A stretch of 64,000 nt of DNA from the NCBI RefSeq assembly GCF_021026335.1, contig NZ_JAJNCY010000001.1:992001-1056000 (forward strand), given 5' to 3'. Numbering within the stretch: the first letter of the stretch is position 1; each line of letters begins with the position of its first letter. The notes under the pieces were generated by a model, which was not told the origin of the DNA, made no database searches, and worked only from the letters and a program-made list of their open reading frames with translations. The stretch is from Rhizobium sp. C1. GTDB lineage: Bacteria; Pseudomonadota; Alphaproteobacteria; Rhizobiales; Rhizobiaceae. Position numbers and translations under genes: made by a program. Positions 1 through 13,006 of the stretch are shown piece after piece.

Positions 1-144
1 CAGCCCTTCCGGGATCACGCGAACGCCATGACCGAGCGCCTTCTGAAGAACCGATGGCCAGCGGTCTTCATGGGCGTGCCGACCCAAGTGTTCCGCATCG
101 TGGCCCCAGGTCAGGCTGTCTCCGTAGGCGAGGATGGTTTTCAT
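1..144 (-). CDS. SGNH/GDSL hydrolase (arylesterase-like), 3' part outside window
   Basis: Only the first 48 codons lie in the window; the gene runs off the left edge. The reverse strand from the ATG at 144 reads MKTILAYGDSLTWG, the block I motif of SGNH/GDSL hydrolases with the nucleophile in GDSLTWG. Family members are serine esterases or lipases acting on small acyl or aryl esters. It lies 7 bp past the stop of the small gene at 152-406 and follows the pdhABC cluster on the same strand; SGNH hydrolases between pdhC and lpd are, from memory, common in rhizobia. The substrate cannot be inferred. Confidence 0.75.
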   Translation of the reverse strand, partial: MKTILAYGDSLTWGHDAEHLGRHAHEDRWPSVLQKALGHGVRVIPEGL

Positions 145-151
145 GTCCTGG

Positions 152-406
152 TCATTTCGCCTTCATGATATCGTCGAACTTGCGCTCAAGAGCAGCTAGC
201 CGCTCCTCGAAATCGCCGATGACAAACTTGGATATCAGACTATCCGCGGAAAGCGCGTTGCGAAAATTCTTCTGCCCCTCGTCAAGCTTGTCGAGACGCT
301 TACCGACATCCTTGAACTCGCTGCGAACGTCTTCGAATCCCTCCTGCGTCTCCTTGCGCATTTCGCGCAGCATCGGCAGGATCATGTCACCCGGTTCTTT
401 CGTCAT
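152..406 (-). CDS. small coiled-coil protein, function unknown
   Basis: 84 residues, ATG at 406 preceded by a GAGGG ribosome site 7 bases upstream. I do not recognise a family. The sequence is charged and heptad-like from about residue 12 to 50 (repeated K/E/D with L, V, F spacing), so a short coiled coil is likely. There is no signal peptide or membrane segment. It sits between pdhC (93 bp downstream of that stop) and the SGNH hydrolase, all on one strand. The good ribosome site and tight packing support a real gene. It resembles the small coiled-coil proteins often annotated as hypothetical in rhizobia. Confidence 0.6.
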   Translation of the reverse strand: MTKEPGDMILPMLREMRKETQEGFEDVRSEFKDVGKRLDKLDEGQKNFRNALSADSLISKFVIGDFEERLAALERKFDDIMKAK

Positions 407-499
407 CGCTTTACCCTCGCTGTCAAAAGATTGGCCCCTCTATAAATGGGGCCAATCCGACGCAAAGTCACGTCCGCCTCATCGGCGGACATGCCGAGA

Positions 500-1855
500 T
501 CAAACCAGCATCGACATCGGGTTTTCGATATAGCCCTTGAAGGCGGCCAGCAGTTCGGCGCCCAGCGCACCATCGACGCAGCGATGGTCGGTGGAGAGCG
601 TGACGGTCATGACCTGCGCGATGACCATCTCGCCGTTCTTCACGACGACGCGCTGTTCACCAGCGCCGACTGCGAGGATGGTCGCATGCGGCGGGTTGAC
701 GACAGCGGCGAAGTGCTTGACGCCCATCATGCCCATGTTGGACACGGCAGTCGTGCCGCCCTGATATTCCTCGGGCTTCAGCTTCCGTTCCTTGGCGCGC
801 TTGCCGTAGTCCTTCATCTCGTTGGAGATGGTGGACAGGCTCTTCTCTTCGGCGCGTCGGATGATCGGCGTGATCAGGCCACCGGGGATCGAGACGGCAA
901 CGCCGACATCGGCATGCTTGTGCTTGACCATGTTCGTATCGGTCCAGGACACGTTGGCGTCCGGAACGTCACGCAGTGCCAGAGCCAGCGCCTTGATGAT
1001 CATGTCGTTGACCGAGAGCTTGTAGGCGGCGCGGTCGTCCTTGCGGGGTGCCGAATGGTTCAGCTGGCCGCGCAGTTCCAGAAGCGCGTCGAGCTCGCAA
1101 TCCACCGTGACGTAGAAGTGCGGGATCGTCTGCTTGGACTCAACGAGGCGCTTGGCAATCGTCTTGCGCATGCCGTCATGCGGCACGAGTTCGTAGGAAC
1201 CCGGCTCGAACAGCTTGAGAACGGCTTCTTCCGAAGCCTGCTTGGCAAGCGGTGCAGCCGAGGCGGCAGCAGCAGGCGCGGCGGCCGGAGCAGCGGCGGC
1301 AGCGGGCGCTGCCTTGCCGGTTCCGGAGCTGACAGCCTTCTCGACGTCGGACTTGACGACGCGGCCGTGCGGGCCGGTGCCGGAAATCGCCGAGATGTCG
1401 AGACCTGCTTCCTTCGCCAGACGGCGGGCCAGCGGCGAGGAGAACGGACGATTGCCCGAAGGAGCAGCCGAGGACACGGCAGCAGCGGGTGCTGCGGCCG
1501 GAGCAGCAGCAGGCGCCTGGGCGGCTGCGGGTGCAGCAGCGGCCGGAGCCGGTTCAGCTTTCGGCGCGGGGGCAGCGGATGCGCCACCGGCAGCCGCAGC
1601 CTTCACATCTTCGCCTTCGGCGGCGAGGATGGCGATCAGGCTGTTGACCTTGACGCCTTCGGTGCCGGCGGGAACGACGATCTTGGCGATCGTGCCTTCA
1701 TCGACGGCTTCGACTTCCATCGTCGCCTTGTCGGTTTCGATTTCGGCGATGACATCGCCGGACTTGATCGTGTCGCCTTCCTTGACCAGCCACTTGGCGA
1801 GGTTGCCCTCTTCCATGGTCGGCGAAAGGGCCGGCATCGTGATATTGATCGGCAT
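500..1855 (-). CDS. pdhC: pyruvate dehydrogenase E2 (dihydrolipoamide acetyltransferase)
   Basis: 451 residues. It transfers the acetyl group from lipoyl-lysine to CoA and forms the core of the pyruvate dehydrogenase complex in the cytoplasm. Domains in order: one lipoyl domain (residues 1-76, ETDKA with lipoyl Lys43), a long Ala/Pro linker, a peripheral-subunit-binding domain around 140-175, a second Ala-rich linker, and the catalytic domain with the C-terminal HRCVDG motif carrying the active-site His and Asp. I chose the ATG at 1855 because the lipoyl domain begins there ([17 protein letters not shown]); an upstream extension to 1882 would overlap the end of pdhB. The stop of pdhB is only 14 bp upstream, so the two are one operon. 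Confidence 0.97.
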   Translation of the reverse strand: MPINITMPALSPTMEEGNLAKWLVKEGDTIKSGDVIAEIETDKATMEVEAVDEGTIAKIVVPAGTEGVKVNSLIAILAAEGEDVKAAAAGGASAAPAPKAEPAPAAAAPAAAQAPAAAPAAAPAAAVSSAAPSGNRPFSSPLARRLAKEAGLDISAISGTGPHGRVVKSDVEKAVSSGTGKAAPAAAAAPAAAPAAAASAAPLAKQASEEAVLKLFEPGSYELVPHDGMRKTIAKRLVESKQTIPHFYVTVDCELDALLELRGQLNHSAPRKDDRAAYKLSVNDMIIKALALALRDVPDANVSWTDTNMVKHKHADVGVAVSIPGGLITPIIRRAEEKSLSTISNEMKDYGKRAKERKLKPEEYQGGTTAVSNMGMMGVKHFAAVVNPPHATILAVGAGEQRVVVKNGEMVIAQVMTVTLSTDHRCVDGALGAELLAAFKGYIENPMSMLV

Positions 1856-1869
1856 GTCCTCGCCCTCCC

Positions 1870-3252
<1,383 letters not shown>

Positions 3253-3369
3253 GGTCCTCACCCAATTCGTTTCAGGCGCTCGGCCTTAAAAATCTCGATC
3301 AGCGCCAGCGTGTCGCGGCGCGCGGTATCGCGAAATTCCCGCCCTCACTCCCGAAGGCGGGAACCGCTG

Positions 3370-4401
3370 TCAAAGCAGGATATCGGTATAGAGTTCCGAT
3401 ACGGCCGGCTCGGGATTGGCCTGGGCGAAATCGGCGGCATCCGCCACGATCTCGCGGACTTCCTTGTCGATGTCCTTCAGCGAATCTTCCGTGGCCCAGC
3501 CCTTCTCGATCAGGCGTGCCTTGACCTGCTCGATCGGATCATGCTCGGAGCGCATCTTCTGCACTTCGTCCTTCGAACGATATTTAGCCGGGTCGGACAT
3601 GGAGTGACCGCGGTAACGATAGGTCTGCATCTCGAGGATGATCGGGCCATTGCCGGAACGGCAATGCTCGACCGCGTAGTCCGCAGCAGCCTTGACGGCA
3701 CGAACATCCATGCCGTCGACCTTCAGGCCCGGAATGCCGATGGAGGCACCGCGCTGCGAAAAGTCGGTCTGCGACGAGGCGCGGTTCACGGCGGTGCCCA
3801 TGGCGTAGCGGTTGTTCTCGATGATGTAGATGACGGGCAACTTCCAGAGAGCGGCCATGTTGAAGCTCTCGTAGACCTGGCCCTGGTTGGCAGCGCCGTC
3901 GCCGAAATAGGCGAGCGAGACGTTGTCATTGCCGCGGTAGTGGTTGGCAAAGCCGAGGCCGGTGCCGAGCGAGACCTGCGCGCCCACGATGCCGTGACCA
4001 CCGTAGAAGTTCTTCTCCTTGGAGAACATGTGCATCGAGCCGCCCTTCCCCTTGGAAAGACCGCCTTCGCGACCGGTGAGTTCGGCCATGACGCCACGGG
4101 CGCTCATACCGCAAGCCAGCATGTGGCCGTGATCGCGGTAACCGGTGATGACCTGATCGCCATCCTTCAGCGCCATCTGCATGCCGACAACGACAGCTTC
4201 CTGGCCGATATAGAGGTGACAGAAACCGCCGATGAAGCCCATGCCGTAAAGCTGGCCGGCCTTTTCTTCGAAACGGCGAATAAGGAGCATCTCGCGATAC
4301 GCGGTCAGTTCCTGCTCTTTGTTGAATTCGGAAATCTTTTCCGCAGTGTCGGACTTGGCAGACTTGCGGGCAGCAGCAGACGCGGGTTTACGCGGAGCCA
4401 T
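3370..4401 (-). CDS. pdhA: pyruvate dehydrogenase E1 alpha
   Basis: 343 residues. Alpha chain of the E1 decarboxylase; pairs with PdhB. The thiamine-diphosphate motif begins GDGAANQGQ and ends IIENN. The phosphorylation-loop region YRYRGHSMSDP is also present. A short Ala/Lys-rich N-terminus (MAPRKPAS) precedes the domain. I chose ATG 4401 over the longer frame to 4470 because the upstream part has no homology-like character and overlaps the probable leader. The 117-bp gap to pdhB is still consistent with one pdhABC operon whose promoter lies between ftsB and pdhA or upstream of ftsB. Confidence 0.96.
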   Translation of the reverse strand: MAPRKPASAAARKSAKSDTAEKISEFNKEQELTAYREMLLIRRFEEKAGQLYGMGFIGGFCHLYIGQEAVVVGMQMALKDGDQVITGYRDHGHMLACGMSARGVMAELTGREGGLSKGKGGSMHMFSKEKNFYGGHGIVGAQVSLGTGLGFANHYRGNDNVSLAYFGDGAANQGQVYESFNMAALWKLPVIYIIENNRYAMGTAVNRASSQTDFSQRGASIGIPGLKVDGMDVRAVKAAADYAVEHCRSGNGPIILEMQTYRYRGHSMSDPAKYRSKDEVQKMRSEHDPIEQVKARLIEKGWATEDSLKDIDKEVREIVADAADFAQANPEPAVSELYTDILL

Positions 4402-4559
4402 GCAGTAACCTCCCCAGGCTTGATGTTTTTCCTTGGGAGACACCATAGGCAAAGTCGGGGAAAACAGCAATGCCCTAAACGCATAGCTAGCATCCGTTGT
4501 AATTCTTTGATTTAAACAGACAAAAAAGAATTAACCCGATTTCGGTTATGAAGGCGAAA

Positions 4560-4868
4560 TCAGTGGAATATAACGATTTCATCCGGGCGCGACATATTGA
4601 GCTGCTCACGCGCCTCCTCGTCCAGCATATCCTTCTGTATCGACCCATCGCTGAGCGCCGCGACCTGCCGCTCCAGCGCCTTCCGCCTGTGCTGCAGTTC
4701 GGCCAGCTTCTGCTGGCGCTCAGCCTTTTGCTGCAGAAACCTCTCGGTTGCCTTCAGGCCGAACTCACCATGAACGGAATGATAGCCGAAATAGGCCAGG
4801 AACGCAGCCGTAATCGCCGGCAAGATGAAACGGCCGAACCGCCGCTTCCTGTACTGCTTGGTCAACAT
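4560..4868 (-). CDS. ftsB: FtsB/DivIC-family septum formation initiator
   Basis: 102 residues, a normal size for the family. A positively charged N-terminus is followed by one membrane span (about residues 14-30), a coiled coil (about 38-82, repeated Q/K/E/L) and a short C-terminal tail. FtsB proteins bind FtsL and FtsQ in the divisome at the inner membrane. Its position between eno and pdhA on the same strand is the usual alphaproteobacterial context (eno-ftsB-pdhA). The 158-bp gap before pdhA suggests pdhA has its own promoter. Confidence 0.85.
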   Translation of the reverse strand: MLTKQYRKRRFGRFILPAITAAFLAYFGYHSVHGEFGLKATERFLQQKAERQQKLAELQHRRKALERQVAALSDGSIQKDMLDEEAREQLNMSRPDEIVIFH

Positions 4869-4951
4869 CGAAATACCCGCGACGCGATACTCTTTGGACT
4901 CACATTAGGATGGAGAGATTAACGCTCTGTTGACCACGTCGGCGCAGGCAC

Positions 4952-4981
4952 AAAAAAGGCTGCGGCACATGTGCCGCAGCC
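4952..4981 (-). terminator. Rho-independent terminator of eno
   Basis: A perfect 24-bp palindrome at 4958-4981 (GGCTGCGGCACA and its complement) followed on the minus strand by six T residues (4957-4952). It lies 31 bp past the eno stop and separates eno from ftsB. Confidence 0.85.
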
Positions 4982-5012
4982 TCGTTCAGGTCAAACAGCC
5001 TTCTGAGGCCAA

Positions 5013-6326
<1,314 letters not shown>

Positions 6327-6494
6327 TCATAGAACATCGTCGGCTGAGAGGGAAGCTTCCCGGCGCGACGATTTGGCGGCTGCGGAAAATTCCGACTTTT
6401 TAGCCATTGCGAAATTTCGCAAGTAAGGTTTACGCAAATTCATGATTTGGGCGGCATGATCGGTCTTGCACAGCGGTTTTGCCCCCAATAAACA

Positions 6495-6585
6495 ACCGCT
6501 GCTGCATAAGAGGTCCCCTACCTCTGGGCGGTACCCCCAACGCCCCCTTTAGAGAGCCGCCAGGTCCCCCGCCTGGCGGCTTCAT
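6495..6585 (+). ncRNA. candidate small RNA with three C-rich hairpin loops
   Basis: Three adjacent stem-loops can be read on the plus strand. The first is AGAGGT/ACCTCT with loop CCCCT (6509-6525). The second is GGGCG/CGCCC with loop GTACCCCCAA (6526-6545). The third is GCCGCCAGG/CCTGGCGGC with loop TCCCCCG (6556-6580), followed by a weak T-rich tail. Each loop exposes a C run able to pair with G-rich ribosome-binding sites, as known for several rhizobial trans-acting RNAs with anti-SD loops. A possible promoter lies at 6466-6492 (TTGCAC, then AATAAA or TAAACA). There is no convincing coding frame. Strand is inferred from promoter and tail; family membership is unknown. Confidence 0.45.
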
Positions 6586-6656
6586 TCGTTGCAACACCCG
6601 CTCCATCGATTATCAGATGGCGTTCAACCCACAGCCGCACCGCCGCGCCCAATAGC

Positions 6657-6685
6657 AAAGGGCCCGGCATTGTCGCCGAGCCCTT
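6657..6685 (-). terminator. terminator-like hairpin after the NlpD-like gene
   Basis: Inverted repeat AAGGGCTCGGC / GCCGGGCCCTT (minus strand, one G-U pair) with loop GACAAT, 41 bp past the stop at 6727. The following bases are only mildly T-rich, so the call is moderate. Confidence 0.55.
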
Positions 6686-6726
6686 CACGCAGTCCTCGAT
6701 ACGCAATACTTTTCGAGGAAAGTCGG

Positions 6727-8145
6727 TTACTCTAGGAAAGACATAGGATTGATGGGAGCAGAGTTCTTGCGGACCTCGAAGTGAAGCTTCGGACGGGAGG
6801 CATTGCCGGACATGCCCGAGTCGGCGACGACCTGACCGCGGTTGACCTTGTCGCCGCGATTGACGTCGATGGACTTCAGATGGGCATAAACCGTGACCTT
6901 ACCGTCGGAATGGCGGATCAGAACCGTGTTACCCAGCTTTTCGAGGCCATTGCCGGCATAGATGACGACGCCGTTTTCAGCAGCCTTGACCGGCGTTCCC
7001 TCCGGAACCGAGATGTCGATACCGTCATTGCGCTGTCCATCGACATTCGCGCCATAGGCGGCAATGACGGCGCCTGTCACCGGCCAGCGATATTTACCGA
7101 TACCCGTCTCGGCCGGCGCGATGGAGGCAACCTGCGACTCGGCGGCCGAGGAAACGCTTTCCTTCGACGTCGCCTGCGCAGCCGCTGCGGCGGGCTGGCT
7201 CGCGGCCTTCGGCTTCAGCGGCGCATCGGGCCTCTGGGCAACCGACGCCGTCGTCATGTCGTCAGCGGTGACCTTTTCGCCTGCTGGCTTCTCGGCGGCG
7301 ACCTTGGTTGCAGTCGCAGCCGGGATCTTGAGCTCCTGACCGGCCCGCACGGCATTGCTTGTCAGGCCATTTGCCGCGCGCAGAGCTTCGACGGTGACGC
7401 CGTTCTTCTTGGCAATCGCAATCAGGCTCTCGCCAGAGGCGACCTTGTGCGTGTTACCCTTGGCGCCATCCTTGGCCTCTGCCGCAGCAATCTTCTTTTT
7501 CTCGGGCTGCGGAGCACCCGGCAGAATCGCCTCCTGATGCGGCACCTTGGTCGGAACCGGAATTCTGGCGGGTTGCTGGATGGAATTGGCCTGAGCAGAC
7601 TTCGGCTCCGCCGAGGCAACCTGCTTGTCCTGCTCCGTATGCGACGCAGACACCGTGCCCGTCGAGATCGGATCCGGCCCCTTGATCATGCGGATATTCG
7701 TCTGCCCCTTGGCCGCAGTCGCACTTGCCGTATGGCGGACCGGCGCAGACGCAGCAGGGGTGGCCGGCGGCAGCGGGGCACCGAGCGCCGCAGACTGAAC
7801 CGGCGAATTGGTGACGGCGCGCGCATTGGACGCCATCGGCATGGGAGACCCATACATCTGACTGTTATTCTGCGCGGGCGGCAGCGGCTGACTCATCGAG
7901 TCCGAGAGATCGGAGCGCGGAGGAAGATTGCCGGCAGAGGCGACGCTGGCGCTGGGGGTCGGAGCCTGACCAGACATGGAATTCTGACCACGGATCGAAC
8001 CCGTACTGATATTGTCCGCCGAATGATAGAAGCTGTCAAAGCGGGTCGCATCGGAACTGCAACCTGCTGCAGTCCCGGCCAAAAGCGCAATCGCAATGAA
8101 CCGAACTGCCGGATTTTTGTACGCTGACGCAATTCTGTTACGCAT
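6727..8145 (-). CDS. nlpD: LysM/M23 (LytM) peptidase-family lipoprotein, NlpD-like
   Basis: 472 residues. N-terminal lipoprotein signal with lipobox LAGTAAGC around residues 22-29, so the protein is probably anchored in an envelope membrane. A low-complexity Pro/Ala/Ser region follows, then a LysM peptidoglycan-binding domain near the middle (HKVASGESLIAIAKKNGVT), a second linker, and a C-terminal M23 domain (GIDISVPEGTPVKAAENGVV ... HLKSIDVNRGDKV, LHFEVRKN). Several canonical Zn ligands appear altered, as in NlpD-type amidase activators, so it may regulate amidases rather than cut. It lies 146 bp downstream of pcm. ATG 8145 has a GGGG-type ribosome site; the frame could extend to 8184. Confidence 0.85.
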   Translation of the reverse strand: MRNRIASAYKNPAVRFIAIALLAGTAAGCSSDATRFDSFYHSADNISTGSIRGQNSMSGQAPTPSASVASAGNLPPRSDLSDSMSQPLPPAQNNSQMYGSPMPMASNARAVTNSPVQSAALGAPLPPATPAASAPVRHTASATAAKGQTNIRMIKGPDPISTGTVSASHTEQDKQVASAEPKSAQANSIQQPARIPVPTKVPHQEAILPGAPQPEKKKIAAAEAKDGAKGNTHKVASGESLIAIAKKNGVTVEALRAANGLTSNAVRAGQELKIPAATATKVAAEKPAGEKVTADDMTTASVAQRPDAPLKPKAASQPAAAAAQATSKESVSSAAESQVASIAPAETGIGKYRWPVTGAVIAAYGANVDGQRNDGIDISVPEGTPVKAAENGVVIYAGNGLEKLGNTVLIRHSDGKVTVYAHLKSIDVNRGDKVNRGQVVADSGMSGNASRPKLHFEVRKNSAPINPMSFLE

Positions 8146-8291
8146 TACTGGCCCCGTCTCTACAAGAAACTCTCGTGAGGCCATTAAACCGTGTTAGGGT
8201 TACCGGGGGGTTAAGGATGACCCTCAGACGGTCATTATTTTTCGGGGGTTGTTAAATAACACAAGGCCGCGAGAGCCTCGCAAAGTGCATT

Positions 8292-8954
8292 TCAAAGCGC
8301 ATTGGCCATGTGCGGTTCAAGCGGAAGATAAGGCACTTCAAAGAGTTCGGTGCGCTCGAAGCGGACGCCGACCTTGGCAAACCGGATCATGACGCAGCGC
8401 CCGTCTTCAAGGATCATCGGAGCCAGCATTTCGCCGCCCGGCACGACCTGTTCGGCAAAGATGCGCGGCATCGTCGTGAATGCAGCTGTGACCAGAATCC
8501 GGTCGAAAGTCCCCTCGCCCGGCAGTCCGTTCATGCCATCGGCCTGACGCGAAAAGATGTTGCCGCCGCCCACCTTGCCGAAGCGACTATGGGCGTTTTC
8601 CACCAGCGTCCGGTATCGGTCGACGGTGAGGACTCGCTGGCAGAGCTTGCCCATCAGGCTGGCCGTATAGCCGCTGCCTGTGCCGATCTCGAGTACGCGG
8701 TGATCGGGGTGAAGGTTCATGAAATGGACGACTTTCGCCGCCAGATCGACACCTTCGGCGAAGGCGCCGCATTCGATCGGAATCGTGTGGCGCGACCACG
8801 CCTCGCGCGCGAAGGCCGGCGGCACGAAGAGCCCGCGCGGCACCTGTTCGACGGCATTGAAAAGGCTGGCGTTGGAAATGCCGTCGGCGCGCAGACGCAT
8901 CACCAGTGCAGCGAATTCTTCCCGATCGCCGAGACCGTTCTCCACCGCCATCAT
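8292..8954 (-). CDS. pcm: protein-L-isoaspartate O-methyltransferase
   Basis: 220 residues. Methylates L-isoaspartyl residues in aged proteins using S-adenosylmethionine. Motif [17 protein letters not shown] marks the SAM-binding loop, and the N-terminal [14 protein letters not shown] matches the family. The start ATG overlaps the surE stop by 4 bp (ATGA), implying translational coupling. The order surE-pcm-nlpD is the same as in gammaproteobacteria, where these genes belong to a stationary-phase/stress cluster with rpoS; no rpoS is present here. Confidence 0.94.
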   Translation of the reverse strand: MMAVENGLGDREEFAALVMRLRADGISNASLFNAVEQVPRGLFVPPAFAREAWSRHTIPIECGAFAEGVDLAAKVVHFMNLHPDHRVLEIGTGSGYTASLMGKLCQRVLTVDRYRTLVENAHSRFGKVGGGNIFSRQADGMNGLPGEGTFDRILVTAAFTTMPRIFAEQVVPGGEMLAPMILEDGRCVMIRFAKVGVRFERTELFEVPYLPLEPHMANAL

Positions 8955-9712
8955 ACCCCCGCAAGCGCTGCCGTCAGCGCGTGTTGGGCCTCATGATCGG
9001 TCAGATCAATTTTCAGCGGCGTAACCGAAATGCGCCCCTCGGCCAGCGCATTGACATCCGTTCCGGCCTTCAGATCCGATTTGCGACCGTCGAAGCGCAG
9101 CCAGTAATAAGGAAAGCCGCGGCCGTCGCGACGCTGCTCAGCCGCCAGTCCGAACGTCTGTTTGCCCTGGCTCGTCACCTCGACACCCTTGACCTCTTCG
9201 GGACGGCAATTGGGGAAATTGACGTTGAGGAAGGTAAAGGCCGGAAGAGTAACGCCGATCAGCGTCTGGAGAAGCGCCGGGCCATGACTTTCGGCAACCT
9301 CCCACGGAACCTTGCGTTCCCCGTCGAAAATGTAGGCCTGCGACATCGCGATTGCGCGGACACCCTGCAGAGCGCCCTCCATAGCGCCAGCGACCGTGCC
9401 CGAATAGGTCACGTCGTCGGCTATGTTCGATCCGGAATTCACGCCGGAAAGAACCAGATCCGGCTTGCCCTTCATGACTTCCTGAATGCCCATGATGACG
9501 CAATCGGTCGGCGTGCCGCGTAGCGCAAAATGCCGATCAGAAACCTTGCGCAGGCGCAACGGATCGTTGAGCGTCAGCGAATGCGCCAGACCGCTCTGGT
9601 CCGTTTCCGGCGCCACGATCCAGACATCGTCGGTCAGCGTGCGGGCTATCCGCTCCAGGGCAGCGAGCCCCGGAGCGTGAATGCCGTCGTCATTGGTCAG
9701 CAGGATGCGCAT
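8951..9712 (-). CDS. surE: 5'/3'-nucleotidase SurE
   Basis: 253 residues from ATG 9712. A metal-dependent nucleoside monophosphate phosphatase. The N-terminal [13 protein letters not shown] supplies the two metal-binding Asp residues, and [18 protein letters not shown] is the family's second conserved block. A longer frame to 9796 exists but would overlap serS by more than 80 bp, so the internal ATG at 9712, which begins the conserved motif, is the start. It begins 4 bp past the serS stop and overlaps pcm by 4 bp: a tightly packed serS-surE-pcm operon. Confidence 0.96.
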   Translation of the reverse strand: MRILLTNDDGIHAPGLAALERIARTLTDDVWIVAPETDQSGLAHSLTLNDPLRLRKVSDRHFALRGTPTDCVIMGIQEVMKGKPDLVLSGVNSGSNIADDVTYSGTVAGAMEGALQGVRAIAMSQAYIFDGERKVPWEVAESHGPALLQTLIGVTLPAFTFLNVNFPNCRPEEVKGVEVTSQGKQTFGLAAEQRRDGRGFPYYWLRFDGRKSDLKAGTDVNALAEGRISVTPLKIDLTDHEAQHALTAALAGV

Positions 9713-9716
9713 CGGG

Positions 9717-11000
<1,284 letters not shown>

Positions 11001-11094
11001 TTCGTCCAAGCCTTCGAAGACGGGTCAGTTTCCCAAAGGGTGGTAGCTTCGTCTTCAAGAAAGCCCCGCCCCGATATCGTGGCAGGGCCGGTCG

Positions 11095-11943
11095 TCACGC
11101 CCCGCCGTCTTCAGACGCGGAGGAGGATGCGACGTCGCTTCCCGTCGCCTGCTCGTCTTCCGCAGCCTTCTCCTTGCCGCGACCCTTTTCGATGAGTCGT
11201 CCGGCATAGATTGCGATTTCGTAGAGAAGGATTGTCGGCAGTGCAAGGCCGATCTGGGACATCGGATCCGGCGGCGTCAGCACGGCCGCAACCACGAAGG
11301 CCAGCACGATGGCGTATTTGCGCTTCTCGACCAGTGTCTGCGTCTTAAGGATATCAGCGCGGATGAGCAGCGAGGTCACGACCGGCAACTGGAAGACCAG
11401 ACCGAAGGAGAAGACCAGCGTCATGATCAGGCTCAGATATTCCGAGACCTTCGGCATCAGCTGGATTGCCACCTGGCTTTCCGAGCCGGACACTTCCATT
11501 CGCAGGAAGAACCACATGACCATCGGCGTAAAGAAGAAATAGACCAGCGCCGCGCCGAGCAGGAAAAGAACGGGAGACGCTATCAGGAACGGCAGGAAGG
11601 CCGCGCGTTCATTCTTGTAGAGGCCAGGCGCCACAAAGCGATAGAGCTGCGAGGCAATAACCGGGAAGGCCAGAACCATGGCGCCGAACATCGCCACCTT
11701 CAGCTGCGTGAAGAAGAATTCCTGCGGCGCGGTGTAGATGAACTCGGCCTTCTTCATATCCAGATGTGCCCAGACGACGGCCCATTTGTAGGGAATCACG
11801 AGCAGATTGAAGAGGTCGCGCGCAAAGAAGAAGCAGACCAGGAAGGCGACGAAGAAGGCGGCGAGCGATTTGATGAGGCGCGAGCGCAGTTCGATCAGAT
11901 GCTCGAGCAGCGGCTGCGGCTTGTCGTCGATGTCGTCAGTCAT
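11095..11943 (-). CDS. tatC: Sec-independent protein translocase TatC
   Basis: 282 residues. Integral membrane core of the twin-arginine translocase, binding the twin-arginine signal. The N-terminal LEHLIELRSRLIKS motif is the TatC signature. Six membrane spans can be picked out, ending around residue 245, followed by a charged cytoplasmic tail. ATG 11943 overlaps the tatB stop by 4 bp. With tatA and tatB it makes a complete translocase. Confidence 0.97.
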   Translation of the reverse strand: MTDDIDDKPQPLLEHLIELRSRLIKSLAAFFVAFLVCFFFARDLFNLLVIPYKWAVVWAHLDMKKAEFIYTAPQEFFFTQLKVAMFGAMVLAFPVIASQLYRFVAPGLYKNERAAFLPFLIASPVLFLLGAALVYFFFTPMVMWFFLRMEVSGSESQVAIQLMPKVSEYLSLIMTLVFSFGLVFQLPVVTSLLIRADILKTQTLVEKRKYAIVLAFVVAAVLTPPDPMSQIGLALPTILLYEIAIYAGRLIEKGRGKEKAAEDEQATGSDVASSSASEDGGA

Positions 11944-12710
11944 GCATCATCCGTCTTCTTGGCCTTGGCGGGCTTCTTCGGTGTCGCTGTCTTGGTGGAT
12001 GTTGCGGCGGCGGGAACGGCATTGACAACCGGTGCGGCTGCCTTGCGCGGGGTGGCCTTTTTGACCGGCGCATTGGCGGTTTCTGCCGAGGCGGCAGCAG
12101 GCTCGGTGGCCACCGCAGCCTTCTTGCGCTGTGCCGCCTTCGGTTTGGACGCGGCAGCCCCATCCACAGCCGGCACAGACGCCTGCGCTTCTGCTGCGAC
12201 GGCCTCGCCGGCGGCAGAAGCCTTGGGGGTCCGCGGCTTGCGGGCAGGTTTCCTGGGTTCCGAGGTGGCATCACGCGAGGCCGGCGTTTCGGCGGATGCC
12301 GGGGTTGCCGGCGTCGCGGGGGACGCCGCCGGGAAGGTCGGCGGTTCGCCGGGCGCTTTCACCTCGGTCTCCGGTCTCCAGGGCTCGCCAAGCGTGGCCG
12401 GCTCCGGTTTCGCAGCGTTTTGAATGTCGCTGCGGATATCATTGCCCATCTGGCGCAACGGGTTCAATGCGTCCTTGAGCGAATTGACCGGGTTCAGCTT
12501 CTGCGCATCCGAGAATGTCTGACGGACATCGTCCAGCTCGACCTCGCGAAGCGCCTCATCGAACTGCTGACGAAACTCGCCAGCCATGATGCGAAGGCGC
12601 TTCGTCATCTTGCCGAATGCGCGCAGCATTGGCGGCAGGTCCTTCGGCCCGACCACCACGATCAAAACGATGGCGATGACCAAGAGCTCGGTCCAGCCGA
12701 TGTCCAGCAT
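11940..12710 (-). CDS. tatB: Sec-independent protein translocase TatB
   Basis: 256 residues. One N-terminal membrane span (about residues 5-22, MLDIGWTELLVIAIVLIVVV), the hinge GPKDLPPMLRAFGK and an amphipathic helix typical of TatB. A long Ala/Pro/Lys-rich tail from about residue 110 to the end is disordered and much longer than in E. coli TatB (171 residues). It starts 35 bp after tatA and overlaps tatC. Confidence 0.95.
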   Translation of the reverse strand: MLDIGWTELLVIAIVLIVVVGPKDLPPMLRAFGKMTKRLRIMAGEFRQQFDEALREVELDDVRQTFSDAQKLNPVNSLKDALNPLRQMGNDIRSDIQNAAKPEPATLGEPWRPETEVKAPGEPPTFPAASPATPATPASAETPASRDATSEPRKPARKPRTPKASAAGEAVAAEAQASVPAVDGAAASKPKAAQRKKAAVATEPAAASAETANAPVKKATPRKAAAPVVNAVPAAATSTKTATPKKPAKAKKTDDA

Positions 12711-12745
12711 TGAACTACCTCAGACAAGCGCCGTCGGCGCTGATA

Positions 12746-12940
12746 TTACTTGGTGGCTTCGTCGGCCTTGTGTTCGACCGTCTTGGCCTTGTCCGCCGGA
12801 TCTTCCTCGGACATGCCCTTCTTGAAGTTCTGGATGCCCTTTGCGAGGTCACCCATCAATTCCGGGATCTTGCCGCGACCGAAGAACAGAAGCACGACGA
12901 CCAGAACGATCAGCCAATGCACCATGCTAAAAGAACCCAT
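12746..12940 (-). CDS. tatA: Sec-independent protein translocase TatA
   Basis: 64 residues from ATG 12940. Pore-forming subunit of the twin-arginine translocase. A single span (about residues 5-21) is followed by the [16 protein letters not shown] hinge and amphipathic helix, then a short charged tail. The start at 12940 is preceded by AAGGAGAT, a strong ribosome site; the ten codons upstream are not part of the family. It lies 66 bp after the ABC ATPase gene and 35 bp before tatB. Confidence 0.96.
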   Translation of the reverse strand: MGSFSMVHWLIVLVVVLLFFGRGKIPELMGDLAKGIQNFKKGMSEEDPADKAKTVEHKADEATK

Positions 12941-13006
12941 CGGAATCTCCTTCCTGACACCTCCGAACACCGAAGGCTTATTTGTTCCCCAAACGATGTA
13001 AGACGT

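Noticed and set aside
6518-6706. 62-codon minus-strand frame between eno and nlpD
   Set aside because: Crosses the three hairpins and the terminator, has no good ribosome site and no recognisable features.
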